A stretch of 64,000 nt of DNA from Diphasiastrum complanatum (taxonomy: Eukaryota; Streptophyta; Lycopodiopsida; Lycopodiales; Lycopodiaceae), in assembly GCA_029204225.1 (NCBI GenBank), contig CM055109.1, forward strand, positions 20,950,349-21,014,348, read 5' to 3'. Position 1 is the stretch's first letter. Each line of letters starts with the position of its first letter. The notes beneath the pieces were generated by a model. That model was not told the origin of the DNA. It searched no databases and saw only the letters and a program-made list of their open reading frames with translations. A program made the position numbers and the translations under genes. This document shows, piece by piece, positions 10,664-23,519 of the stretch.

Positions 10664-13130
10664 GGAAATTATTCCCCCGGTGGTGTAAAATAGCCAAAAC
10701 AAGAAATGCTGGACAAGGTTCTACAGCTTCTGCAGGGTGTAAACCTCTATAGAGCATCAGCTTTCACTTTTCAGTAGATGAACTCAAAAGACAGCAAAAC
10801 ACGCCATTTGAGGAAGATCTTTTTGCCACTCTGTGCAATTACAATAAGCAAAGAGCAGGTGATCCTGCTTGGGAAGATGAAGGCGATCCTAGTTGAGATT
10901 GTTAGTGCATGCTGCACCTTTAGAGCAACAATCAACTTTGTGATGACACAGTTCCTAGGGGCTACCCAAGAGAAGCACCTGGGAAGATTTGTGATGAGCG
11001 TAGATAAGATTATGAATTGGGCAGGAAAATATATCTACAGATTGGCACGAACCATATGGCAGTTGCTATGAGGATCTTTTGACAAGCATCAGAGTAAACT
11101 TGATGCCCTCCATCTTACATTAAGTGACTCTGCCATAAAATTCTGCAGCCTTATGAAAATTAGGCCGCCCTTATTTGATCGTGCATAGCAACTACAGGCT
11201 ACACTGCGCGGCGCTTACAAATTCTACTGATGCATATTGACATCGTTAGCGGCACTGAAAGAGTTCTTTATAAATTTTTGAGGATCGTGGCAACTCTCAT
11301 TTGTAATGGAAGGAAGGTGAAAATTCATCCCGGCTCTTAAGTATTCCACATGAGATGTTGGCACATCCGAGGCTATTTATTATATATTACAACAAAAATG
11401 ATTCCTCTATTTAACATATTCGTTGCCAATAAAAAATATCATTCTTTTATGGAAAGCAGGAATAAGCTCTTGTTCTGAGCCCATTTGGTGTTTGCAATGT
11501 GGATCGCTCATGTACAATCAGGATTCAGAAGTATATATATTAATATACAACGTTAAGATCCATTGAGACCTTTGTACTTCGTTTGACTTGAACTTGGAGA
11601 CTATATTGTAATGGGTTTGTCTTTCTTAATCTGCTTGGATAAAATTGTGATGGGCATCTGATAACAAAACAGCTTGTTTACGCATATGAAAAATTTATGT
11701 TTCTCATAATCTGCTGGGGTGCCTAAATGCAGTAACTCAATAATGTGGACACTGCAAATAGAAACATATATCCAGTTAGCCTCGCATTGTATCCCTCGCC
11801 ATTTTTGTACTTGAAGAGCCTTTCTCTGCTACAAGGAAGTGTGAACCTACATTCTATTTCAATCATCTTCGGCGGTCATGTCAATGGGTACGATTCGTGA
11901 ACACATAGGAATCAGGGTTCTACTAAATAGGAATCAGGGTTCTACAAATAGGTAATGATAAAGGAAAATTTCTAATCTTTTGTAATCGAGATCTTTGAAG
12001 CACCTGGGTTAGACTCTTGTAATATGTATCCCTTTCCAGTGGTCTTGATTGAAGAATAATCTGCAGAAGAACATATCTGGGTGCATTTTTATGCTCTCTT
12101 ACTCTGAACTTCATCGTTGCAATGGTAGGTTCCGTAATACAGCTATAAAAATTTATGGCGTAGGTTGCCATCGTGCCTGATGTCACAATCGTGGGGCAAT
12201 CTATCCCTGTTGTCCCCGGCCTTGTTACACTTGCTGCTACTGCACCTGAACCTGCTGCGCAGGTTAGTCCCACCCACGTTTTGGACCCCTACAACTGCTC
12301 TATATCATGCTGTATGGTTGGGCTCGTTCGTAAGAAGTGTTTGTTTTGGGGTTTATTTACACATGAAGTATGTTCCGTAAGACACTGCTCTTTATCATAG
12401 GGAGTACATCTGAATTGCTGCCAGTAATGGAATAGTGATTGTTCATGTTGACATTTATGTACAATCTCCATTTCATGGTTGAAGATTGCTCCAATACCAC
12501 TTATTGTAGCATGTCATGTTTCCATACAAGAAGACCATTGAGGTTTTAGTTTACAATGCGTACAATAACAATTCCATAAGGATGCATGTTTGACCTCTTC
12601 AAGCACTCAAAGTGAAATTATTACTTCAGAGCTATTCAATATGTCAATTGTCAATCATGAAGCGTAGAAATACTAAGTAAATTGCAGATTCCATTTTTGG
12701 CATTTCAATGACCCTAAAACTGAATTGCAGATTCTGCAATTTATGATTATTGTTGCTTACTTTCAAGTTACACTTTTGGATCATTAGGATTACCCAAAAC
12801 CTCTATAACAGGATTCATCTTCAAGTTACAACAGCCTACTCATGTTTCGTAGATCCATCTCATTTCATAAGTTTTTGAGACCAATGCAGCTTCTAATTGT
12901 CTTTAGCAATCTTCATTAAATCATTATTCACATACAATGAATTTTATGAACATCTTACTGTTCAGGGTAGCTATATCCTCCAAGGATTTAATTGGGCATT
13001 ACAATAAGGCACTTTGGGCCTATTCACTGGAGTGACAATCCATATTAATCTATGGAAGGAGAAACTTATATGATGAAGTAAGGCAAAGCCAGATCAGATT
13101 TGCGACTGTGTGCTGCAAAGAGCTACACGT
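10664..13130. other. CLE 3' flank, no supported gene
   Basis: A 97-codon plus-strand frame (10778-11071) shows no recognisable domain and is probably chance. One GC-richer stretch, 12164-12262, reads as an open 33-codon segment flanked by AG and GTTAGT and could be an isolated exon; see findings. The rest is AT-rich non-coding sequence. Confidence 0.5.
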
Positions 13131-16100
13131 AAATGACACAAGAATACACCACAAAAATACAGCGTCGTTTATATTTCGATAAGGCTGTTTTGCTGAATCG
13201 TGATCCCAAATCGAATTTTTTGGTAGCAGGCGTCCACATCACGGAGGACTTCCAAGCTTCTTCCAGGAAAGGATGTCCGAAGTCCTGTGGCTTGCCTTGC
13301 AGGCCTGCCTACTCTTCACATCCAATGTAGTACATCGTATCACTGTGCTATCCTAGATCCTTTGGTTTCAGCTTTACCAATTGATAATCGAAAGCAGAAG
13401 CATTATTTTCTTGGTACATCAATGTGTACCAAGAAGACTACATGAAGTTAACTGTAGATGGTGCAAAGTTGCAATCTTTCTGTGCATGGTAATTACAGCA
13501 AGGAAGAAAGTGGATATTGATCACTATTACTGGTGCCTCTGTTCCAGGCACATAGTCATAGGCAGAGGGTCTCCTTCACACCTCGAAGCTCTAGTACCAA
13601 GATTCATCTACCCTGTTGAGTACAGGCACTGACTAGTTCTACTGATAATATATCTTCCTCAATTTTGGTAAAGCTGTACTTCAAAGCAAAGAACAATCAA
13701 GTCCTTTTTGTCCAGAGCATGGGCCAGTGCTCTGCCACCCGGCATTGTGACGTGTGAGAATCAAAAAGATCTCATTTTTTGTCAAAAATAGGTGTGATAA
13801 AAATTTGAAGGATGTCGACAGTCAGCACTTACTTTCTTACGTGAAAAATAATGCTCAAATTCACTAAGCTCATTAAAATGCTGTATGAACACATTCTGTT
13901 CATCTCTTGATACATTGAATTCTGCACAATACTTGCAAGGGAGGGCTAGAATTACATCTATACAATGCAATACGGGTACAAAAAATCATAATGCACTTCC
14001 CGACCTAACTTTGACAGAGCAACCTTCTCAATCCTAAACTTTGAGAGAACATTATTCCCTTTGGTTGTTTTGAGAGGCCCAATACAAAAGTCGATTCTCT
14101 TAGTCCTTGACAAATCTGAATTTCCTAATTACGATAATATACAGCTACTCAGGGCAGTTTCATCTATTTACTAGTTTTGTGGGCTGCTAACTATTCATAA
14201 TCAAAACCAAAGTTCAGTAGTTCGAAGAATTTGAATGAGAAAATGTTTGTCCTGCAAGATTTAAAAGGTAAAACTTTTCCAAAAAACAGACATCCTTCCA
14301 AACATGGAGGATGTGAGAGGTTCTCAAAGTATTTGCATGGCCAATTTCACCAACCATTTCAGCTTTGTGTCATGTTGTAAAGTACCCAATAATATTATAC
14401 ACCACTTAATCCTAGCTGGCATGTGGCATGTCACATGTGAGCTTGCATTAGAAACATGATTAAAAATATCAACCACATTCAATTACAGACCCACCACATT
14501 GTCACAGTTCTCATGACTTGTGAGCTGTAACAAATGCACATACCCATCATAAATGACGACTCAGCCACCCCATCAATCAGTTATGGACCCTGTCTAGCAC
14601 ATAACTTGGTATTGTATACCTGCTTTTTATCAAGATTCACTCTGAATTCCAGTTCCCAACCAGATTGGCAATCTCACATACTTCCAAGTTATCTTGCATT
14701 ATCCACAACTCCAGATTTGGAGGTCAGTTCCAAGTGGGTCAGTACCAAGTTTGCCAACAAGAGAAGTACTAGGAACTCGGAACTTAGACCTTGGATCTTT
14801 AAAGTTCAGGCTTACTGCTGGTCCCTCCAGGGCCCATGACTCCACTCCTTGAGGCTTCTTGCTCTACATTTCCTTTCAAAAAAGAGTTCGCCCATGACGA
14901 ACAGCAGACTGTGGGTGCATGCCTTTTGTGGATGTGGACACTAAAGTCCAGAGAGCTAGGGAAGCTTCTTAACCATTCACAACATACCTATTATTTATAG
15001 TTATAGTACAAAAATAAGTCTGATCTATCCGATGTAGGATGCAAAGTCCAATTCCGTATTCACCTACTTTGTAACCAGAGTTAGTACCATCCAGACAAAG
15101 AGTACGGGAATCACAATGCCACACCAACCAAGTGACAAGGATCAAAGCTGAAAATCACTAATTGTTGCTGCCTTCTGTGAAATCTGGAAAGACCAAATAA
15201 AATTTCTTGTGTCAAATGGATCTGGGGTGATGCAAGTGCAGATTTGGCATTGGCCTTTCTTAGAAGATCAATTTTGCAAATTTAGTTGCAACAAAAGGAA
15301 AGGTCAATATTTTCAAAGAAAAATTTTATAGGATAAAGTCATTCCCAAAAGACTTGAATAGACTAGATAATGTGTGTTTGAAATCTCATTGAGCGGAGAT
15401 AAAGATGAGAGTACTAATTAACTAACTAAATGAGGCTCCATGAGAGATGAGAGAAGTATGGCTCTATAATAGCATATATGCTCCTCCATGTCATTGATCA
15501 CACATTAATGAGCATATGGTGTATCATGAAATTTAGGGGATAGAAGGTGTATAGGCTTTTAATGCCTTTGCACACGGGGCTGTACCTCGACCCTGGCGCT
15601 GTGTACGACCTGGACGCTGGAGAGCTGAGTCCACCCAAGTTTTAGTTCAATTCTAGAGGTTTTTGTAATTTTAGATTCCATCCACAAGGTCTGTATCCTC
15701 ACTATTTCTATCATGAGATTCCATCTATGAGGAGTGCTTACTCTTAAGGACTAAAAATTACAACCAATCATATTTGTAGGAAAAAATTAGTTATATCTAT
15801 GTCCTAGATAATGGTGGTCCCCCAACTCAATTTGGAGCATCCATTGACCTAAAATTTGTGTTGACACATGTTATGGATTTAAGGTGCCCAAGGGCAACCA
15901 TTACGGGCATCGGAGACATGACTTTATCCAAACCCAAAACATCATATGCCAAACTTTTGTGAACTCTTATTTGGACATGTGTCATTTATTGATTGGTTTA
16001 CCTTGAGAGCCCATGGGCTTTATGGACAATGTCCTTGATGCTCCAAAGCCCGAACTCTTTTTGTGTAAATAAAAAAGGTGGACAATTATGCCTTATCATG

Positions 16101-17273
16101 AACTAATTTCGTTTTTGCCATTTTCGAGTTATAGGCCAAGCTTAACTAGAGGGCACAAGGCCCCAACATGTCAATATCAGAGGGTGTGGATGCTAGCTTG
16201 CATGAATGTGACAAAATTTGCTCTTTACCTAACTAACTGGTTGGCCTAGACAAAAGCTACATAGAGGTTCACAAATTTTTTTTGTTTTGAAAAAGATGTT
16301 TGGTTTGAATCTCAAAGCTACATCCTTTCCTTTTTCTCTAGTGTTATTAAAACATATGACATGGATTGAGAAATTGTATTTCACAATGTCATACTAGTAG
16401 TGATTACATCATTTGAAAATCATAAGAGGTAGTACTAGTTGTTAGGAGTGCCTCTCTTATGGAGCCCAAATCTTGTCCTTCTTGCACTTACTCTACTCAT
16501 AGCCTCTCTTACAAAACAACTCTAGGGCCAAAATGCAACATCCTTTGTTGTGTTACAATCCCAGGCCTATGATATTCTCTCAAGCCTCCTTGAACGTTTT
16601 TCTCTTCACTAAATCACATCACAACAAATATGGCTAGTGACTAGGGGTAAAAAACTATGTGAACAATTGAGATGTATTTCAGGCATCGCAATTTGAGCCC
16701 TAAGAATAAAGTTTAGCTTGGTTGCAGTATAATGTAAGGGTGGTTTCAGCTTGGCAGTAAGTCCCTTTGCCTGGCCCTTTGACTTACCATCCATATTTTG
16801 AATTTTGGCAAGTGAGTGGACATGCAATGGACCATCCTCGTCTCAAACTTTGCTGGCAAGTGCTAAATGAAAGGCCACAAATTGACTGGCCAGTTCGAAT
16901 TGCTACCATTTGATTGGTTCATTTTTGTTTAGTTGCCCATGGCAATTCAACATGCTATCCAATGTTACCAAGCCCAAAAAATCTGCTTGAGTTGCATGTA
17001 CATGGCATGGGTCCCATACCACCTCATCTGCCACTTGGTGGCAACTCAAGGTAAGTTTGAAAGGGGGAGACCGATTTTTCCTTGCTAGACCAATGGGAGG
17101 AGTCCATTTTAAATTTGGGACCAAGCAATGTAATCTGAAAACACCCTAAGGATGGTCTACCTATTCTCCTGAGTTGGTAGAATACATAAAAGAAAATTAT
17201 TGAACAATTTATTTAGAGAAATTGAGGATTTGATGATCCAAGTGTGTGTGTTGTGTGTGCGAGTGCGAGTGCG

Positions 17274-17318
<45 letters not shown>

Positions 17319-18540
17319 ATAAGTGCGTGCATGTATGTATGTGTAATGCTTTTGTCCTACATGGCTACAATTGTGAGTGGAAAAATCTTTGTGATAAATT
17401 ATGAATATTGTCATTGTTTGGGTACAAAATCCGCAAAAGTGAACGTATGGCTTGAATCAGTCTCCAAGTCAATTTCAAATTACGTCAACAAAAAAAAAAG
17501 CAATTTTTTACTAGATATATTGACTTTTTAGATGTTGTGATGTATTACAAGTGTTCAAATCATTGACGCTTGCTAGGAATTTTGTGTGTCAATGTAATCT
17601 TAAAATTCTAGATTAAGGTGAAAGTCAACTCCAACTAGAAAACATCTCTTCAAAAGTGATTTGGTATGTGGTCCCTTTCCAATAAAAAGTATAGTTATGT
17701 CGTTCAAAGCACATGCATGCTAATATGTAAAGACACAATATTCATAAATATCGAGTAATGTGTCTACCATTGATCGATTAGAAACTTGGAAAGTGCATGC
17801 TTGATGAAAAATTTAAGGATTTGTCATGGTGGAGTCACCAATAGTCTCTATTTTCTTTTATGTTGGTTGATCTCTTGTGGTGCAAGATTCAACCACTTGG
17901 GCCGAATGCTTGGGCAATGTCTAGCAATTTTGGAATTTGTCAATTTATGGAAAAAAGCCTCATAATCATGTAACTCTAAGTGATTAAGCTATAAATCCTC
18001 CAAACACTAAAGTTTGTCGTTACTATGTGTAGCTTAGCATTGTGATAAAAAAAAAAAAATCAAACTACTTTAAGAAATCGTTTTAATAAAGCTTCATATT
18101 ATAGATATTTATATTGCTCTTTTATTGTGTTCATAATATAGTTAGCCCTACCTTATAATTATTGTGCAAAATTTGACCTTGCATGAGATTAGTAGGATAA
18201 TTGTATCTATAAAGTCAGACCCTTTTACATTTTTATGAATCATTTTAATAACCTCAATAAATTTGATGTACTATGAAAGCTTAAGGTTTACAACACTGTA
18301 AATACTTTTATTCAACATATAACTCTTTGCAGCAGAATAAGATGCCAATTTTATAAAAGTTGCCAATTTTTTGAAGAAGAATGATGCATTCATTCCTAAA
18401 GAACAACAATTTTGAGCACTAATGTGTGCGGACCAATCCAAAGGATACTCGCCACTTTACATTGTACAATGATTGCTACTAAGTATATAAATGTGTGTTG
18501 ACCGATTCATAGGATACTACTTGCCAATGGACCTTGTTCA
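13131..18540. other. Intergenic DNA, no supported gene
   Basis: AT-rich sequence with short frames lacking domains on both strands. No PBS, LTR pair, tRNA or splice-ordered exon series was seen. It contains the TG microsatellite listed separately and several poly(A)/poly(T) runs, for example near 18048. Confidence 0.5.
17277..17317. repeat. (TG)n microsatellite
   Basis: About 20 TG units, preceded by a GAGTGC-type imperfect run (17258-17276). It explains the Cys/Val-rich and His/Thr-rich frames read across it. Confidence 0.95.
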
Positions 18541-18551
18541 CTAGTTCATAC

Positions 18552-19160
18552 CATAGTTGCACTGCGTTTCAGAAATGCATTTCGGAAATATGGAATTTTT
18601 TTCCAGAAACGTTTTTTTTAATTTTTTTTTTTTTGTGCAATATGGGTATCAGGTGAAAGCTCTAATTAAGAGCATAATTACTGTGTAATTTACCGACTGT
18701 TTCGGGTGCAGGATGGTCCAGTTCAAGTGCATTAATCCATGTTGGGTTCTGTCAAGGAAAAATATTTAAACTTAACCTCTAGCCTATCTGTTACGATCAC
18801 AGATGGTCCCAGTAAGTGTGTTTTCGCTCAGGGAGTTAGAAGGCCAAGTCATGAAGAGCCCCCCGACCCTATTTCTCGAGGGGCTACCGCCCCCTGAACC
18901 CCCTGAGCATTCATTGAAAACCTAAACAAATAACAACCAAATAGCTATTGAAAATAAGATCTGTTTGTGATCCATCTACTGCACTTCTGAGAGGCAAAAC
19001 GCTCGTTTGACCATTGATCCCCCAAAAAAAAATTCAGCCATAAGCTATTTTTCCAAAAAAAAAAAAAAAAAAATTTGCGATTCTGGGAGGAGAAACGCGT
19101 TTATCAGAAACGCGGTTTCCGAAACGTCTCCTCCCAGAAACGCGATTCTGTGCAACTATG
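18552..19160. mobile_element. Foldback MITE, hAT-like
   Basis: Terminal inverted repeats: CATAGTTGCAC at 18552 and its complement ending at 19160. Flanks are GTTCATAC (18544-18551) and GTTCATGC (19161-19168), an 8-bp target duplication with one mismatch, the hAT length. A 13-bp inner inverted repeat (19081-19093 with 19127-19139) and repeated AAACGCG motifs can fold strongly. There is no coding capacity. Its right half (18920-19160) matches 59655-59882. Confidence 0.7.
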
Positions 19161-19556
19161 GTTCATGCTAAGTAGATTGGAAATTGAAATTTGAAGAAGT
19201 TTGCTTATTCTAGCAAATGATTCACATTCCATTACTACAAGATTAATAAATTGCATATAAAAATGATGCAACACTCAAGCATTCAATTGTACGTTGAACG
19301 AAGAGGGCAAGGGTGTGAGAAGAGACCAAAATGAGCAAAGGAGGTGGGAACATGAGGACAATTAAAGCATTCAATATGTGAAAAATCCAGCAACATATGA
19401 AGAAGACACCAATCTCGAGTTAGAGAGAGAATACAATTACAAGCAAAATAGAATGAGATCCAATTTTGACATTGTGACCTTACAAAGCTTGATTCATCAT
19501 TGGAAATGAATGAGAACCATATGTACATATATAGGAGAGCCAGAATTCATGGTACT

Positions 19557-20046
19557 TCTTGCATTCAATGCATATTCTACACCTATTCAAGTGCAAACTA
19601 CTATTATCTTGACACCTAACTGCTTGCATGCACAGATTGCACCTAACTTCCACCTACTTTCTCCAAATGTCAAATTCTCAACTATGAGCCTACAAAACTA
19701 CATGCATGTGTCGATTAGAGTATTTGCATGTCTTGCATGTCTCAATGTAAACTTAGGACACAATGGACTTAATGTGGCTCGAGTTTCTACAAGGTCATAT
19801 TTGACCAATTCCATGTGAAAGTCTACATGCATGTCAATCTAGACATTGTCAACATTATTGCATGTCATACTAGAACAACTAGAATTTATGCATTATTGGA
19901 ACTTGATCTACCTAACCCAAACTCGCCCTATTCTACAAGGATATGTGCTCAATTCACATACCTTGGATATGTACAAAAAGTATTTACATGGGTAGGACCC
20001 CCAAACATCAACAAACATATGATAGATATATTTACAATTTTTAACA
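19557..20046. repeat. Dispersed repeat, copy 1
   Basis: About 490 bases matching 36079-36569 in the same orientation, with scattered substitutions and small indels. It is rich in GCATGCAT/ACATGCATGT motifs. The open frames differ between copies, so coding is unlikely. No terminal structure was recognised. Confidence 0.85.
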
Positions 20047-20501
20047 CAATAGACGATTGTAAAGAGGTGATTATCGTTACCAAAGACAAGTATACATGTC
20101 ATAAGCTGGAGGTTAATATTTCCCATGGCATTCAATAGATGGTATCACCATATCGAATTTTTAAAGGGGGAATGAAGCTGAGAACATTGGAAGTAATTAA
20201 TTTACTAATCTGTAAAGTTTTTTCAACTGAAGTAATTAATGGCTCTCCTTGGTGCACTTTATACAAAAGAAATTTTCTACGTAAATTAATGAGTTCATCA
20301 ATCTTGTTGATATTGAGAAACATATAGCTCCCACTATTTCATTATGGGGAAGTGTGTTGGATCTTGAGACACAAGGGCTAAATCTAGCTGAATTGACCAT
20401 TATGGTCAATTCATTATATTTCTAGGGTTTCAGTGTAAACCCAATTTGAATAGGGTTGGTTGGAAATAGCTCCTTTGAAGCAATATTTTGGAGTCCCCTA
20501 A

Positions 20502-20831
20502 GGATTATTTTACTATCGGAAATGATTCATCCGAATAATCAATCTCTAATCTACATCCATTCATTATCTAGTTCTGTAGTTTTGTTTGTGTTTCTACACA
20601 GTCTACAGAAATACTCGAGAATCATTCAACAGGTGGCTCCGACATATCGGACAACCTCTGAAATATTGGATCACTCTGACGAAAGTTGAAGGAGTTAAAC
20701 ATGTCAAAGGATGATAGTTATTGTTCTGCCTGATATGAAGCTAAAAACTTGCCCTAACTACTTTGCAAGTAAATTTTCGAAAAGTCCTAACTGGATGGAT
20801 GACAACGCATTACGGCTAACTACCAATTCAC
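20502..20831 (+). repeat. copia A2 LTR fragment (left)
   Basis: It matches the first ~330 bases of the LTR at 21675 but lacks its TGTT start and its last ~600 bases. It breaks off in the middle of the LTR and joins RT sequence directly, which indicates an internal deletion removing the LTR end, PBS, gag and most of pol. Confidence 0.85.
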
Positions 20832-21665
20832 AATGACAAAGATACATTCACAATATATTGATCAGATATAATCTGATGGATTGCAAATTAGCTCACTCAC
20901 TGATGGACCCATGACTCAAATTGTTGAAAGACCAATGTCCTCAGATGATCAAAGAGAAGAAGCAGATGCGTGAGTATCCTTATCATTCAATAATAGGTTC
21001 TCTTTTGTACGCAATGATCTGTACCAGACCAAATATAGCTTTTGGAGTCAGTTCCTTAACTCAGTTTATGACTAATCCTAGTATTACACATTGGAAGACT
21101 CTTATCAGAGTTTTGAAATATATTTGAGCTAATATGGACTTATGCATTTGATATGGAGTAGTCGACAACAACAAAGTCAATATTCTCAATGGTTATTCAG
21201 ATGTAAGTTGGGTAGGAGATGTAGACACTCGTACATCCACTTTTGGATTTACATTCTTCCTCAACAACGAGCCTATTTCATGGAACAGTCACAAGAAAAC
21301 TTTGATAGCTCTATCTTCTATTGAATCACAGTATATTGCAGCCTCTCAAGCTAGAAAGGAAGCATTATGGTTGAGAAACTTACTTTCAGATGTTTGTCTA
21401 AAACAATATGCTTTGGCAACTTTATTTTGTGATAATCAACTATTGCTTTATCAACCAACCCTAGATTTCATACTAGGAGTAATCACATTGAGATTAAGTA
21501 TCACTATATCAGTAGCAAAGTTCTCGACAAAAAAGGTAAACTTGAAGTACTGTCAAATGCAAGATATGACAATTGATATTTTTACTAAGGCACTAAGCTT
21601 GGATGCACACAGAAAGTACTGTGCAGAACTAAGTTTGAAGGTCAAGGCATTCATGGATCCAGATT
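20832..21665 (+). pseudogene. pol: copia A2 RT C-end and RNase H (decayed)
   Basis: The frames at 20921-21127 (EYPYHSIIGSLLYAMICTRPNIAFGVSSL) and 21302-21667 (ALSSIESQYIAASQARKEALWLRNLL...FCDNQ) align with copia A1 at 3000-3600. Stops and a frameshift separate them. The RT catalytic YVDD region lies upstream of the deletion point and is absent. Confidence 0.85.
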
Positions 21666-21674
21666 AAGGGGAAG
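21666..21674 (+). other. Polypurine tract of copia A2
   Basis: AAGGGGAAG sits directly before the TGTTGG start of the LTR. Confidence 0.8.
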
Positions 21675-22600
21675 TGTTGGATTATTCTACTATCGGGAAT
21701 GATTCATCCGAATAATCGATCTCTAATATCCATCCATCCATTATTCAATTTTGTAGTTTTATTTGTCTTTCTACACAATCTGTAGAAATACTCGGGAATT
21801 GCCCAAGAGGTGGCTCTGACATATCGGACAACCTCCGACATATCGGATAACTCCGACGAAAGTCGAACGAGTCAAACATGTCAAAGGATGACAATCATTA
21901 TTCCACCTTATATGAAGCTAAAGACTTGCCCTAACTACTTTGCAAGTAAAATTTTGAAAAGTCCTAACTGGATGGATGACAACGCATTATGGCTAATTGC
22001 CAATTGCGATCTATAACCTTATTAGTTGTCCTACCGGATAAGCTTGAACTGCTTTAGTATAAATAGAAACCTCTATAGTCTCTAGAAAGTTTTTTTGGAG
22101 CTCTATTAGAGTATTGCTATTAGCGCTTACTGCTTACTAGCGAAAGTGCATCAGACAGTGTTTTTTCAATTACTCAGAGATAGTTTAGAGTACGCGGTTT
22201 TCGTCCGCTATTGCTTTGTGCTCTCATCATCTGATTTGTACATGCTACTTACTGAATCAATCTATCTTCTTATTGCATTCAGTATCATGTCAGAATGTAT
22301 GCTTCTCTGTAGTCATTTGTAGTTGATAAATTTTTTTTGTTTCATCTGATCTATTGAATACTTCAACGCTGGAATATTCTATACATCTCTTTGGAGTCTG
22401 GAATTTTTTGGCTATGAAATCGCTTTAGTACTAAAGATTTCAAATCTAGTTGCTAAAGGATTGAACGTGACTTCTTTCATTATAGCTTTGTTCAATTATT
22501 GATAGGCATAGTCATGCATAGAAAAGAAGGCTCATTTTGCTATGCTTGATAATTCGTCCATAGACTTTGGATTATCAAATCATCATTCCTTCTTCCAACA
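21675..22600 (+). repeat. Full-length copia A2 LTR shared by two element halves
   Basis: It starts TGTTGGATTATTC and ends CCAACA, 926 bases. A polypurine tract precedes it, as for a 3' LTR, and a primer-binding site follows it, as for a 5' LTR. The same LTR therefore closes the upstream pol fragment and opens the downstream gag. Its R/U5 half resembles the LTR at 1-1249; its U3 has ATATCGGA blocks instead of the GCGACA array. Confidence 0.85.
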
Positions 22601-22612
22601 TGGTATCGGAGC
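22601..22612 (+). promoter_or_regulatory. Copia primer-binding site
   Basis: TGGTATCGGAGC, one base off the plant copia initiator-tRNA consensus, immediately follows the LTR end. Confidence 0.85.
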
Positions 22613-22810
22613 TCTACTATTAGATACACTTCATGGTATCAGAGCGATATCATTAGTTACTTTTCATAGTATCAAAATCATATCATAGCACACTTGCTCT
22701 TAACTTCAATTTGTGGTATCAAATTTCAGTATCAAATAGTTGATTTCCAATTGTAGTGTCACACGGTATTACTCTTAAAGTCATCAACTTATCAACAGAC
22801 CAAGTTTCAG

Positions 22811-23513
22811 ATAGATTCTCAAAGTAAAGCCGGTCTCATCATAGACAAGCTGAATGGATCCAATTATTATTTGTGAAAATTTAAGATGAAGACCTTGCTA
22901 ATCGCCAACGAGTTGTGGAATGTTGTCACAGGTAGTGAAGTGAAGCTTGAAGATGACATAGCCGACTCAAAGTGGAAATCGAAGGATGGTAAAGCTTTCG
23001 TGCTTATTATTTACAATATATTAAACACTGAGATTGGCCACATATCTGAAGATCAAACTTTGAAAGAAGTATGAGACATTATGAGCTCACTATATGATGT
23101 GAGGGACGTGATTTCCAAGTTGCATCTTAGAAGAAAATTCTTCACTCTCAAGATGTCAAATGGTGATTCACTTCATAATCATGTTAACAGTTTAAGAATC
23201 TCTTGCAACAAATGGCAGGTGTAGGATCGATCATCGATGATCAAGACACAATCATGACATTGCTTTCAAGCTTGTCGACTACATATGAAAACTAGCTGAT
23301 GATCATATTGAGACACTCCGATTTAACTCTCACTAGAGTTATCACTATGTTGCTACAAGAAGACAATCAAAGAAGTCAAGACCTCTTGGACTTCATCATC
23401 TCTTGTTCTATATGTCAACAAAGGCTCAAAATGATAGAAGAAGAAAAGCTCTAAGCAGTTAGCATCGAATCAGAAGCCGACACAGAATCAAGAGCAATTA
23501 TCAAATCCACAGT
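22811..23513 (+). pseudogene. gag: copia A2 gag (decayed, truncated)
   Basis: It aligns with gag at 1484-2200. The ancestral start codon has become ATA (22811). An in-frame TGA at 22874-22876 lies at the same codon (a former Trp) as TGA 1547 in copy A1. A readable stretch MKTLLIANELWNVVTG...DSKWKSKDG follows, with later stops and a frameshift near 23190. Similarity ends near 23513, before the zinc knuckle. Confidence 0.85.
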
Positions 23514-23519
23514 CCAAGC

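Noticed and set aside
10778-11071. 97-codon frame just after CLE
   Set aside because: No domain, no support for translation, and it begins within the likely CLE 3' UTR.
11923-12273. 116-codon minus-strand frame
   Set aside because: No motif; it overlaps the candidate plus-strand exon and has poor protein texture.
13133-13330. 65-codon frame with a Cys-containing tail (KGCPKSCGLPC)
   Set aside because: No signal peptide and no known cysteine spacing; too short to support.
17157-17531. His/Thr-rich and Cys/Val-rich frames
   Set aside because: Translations of the TG microsatellite.
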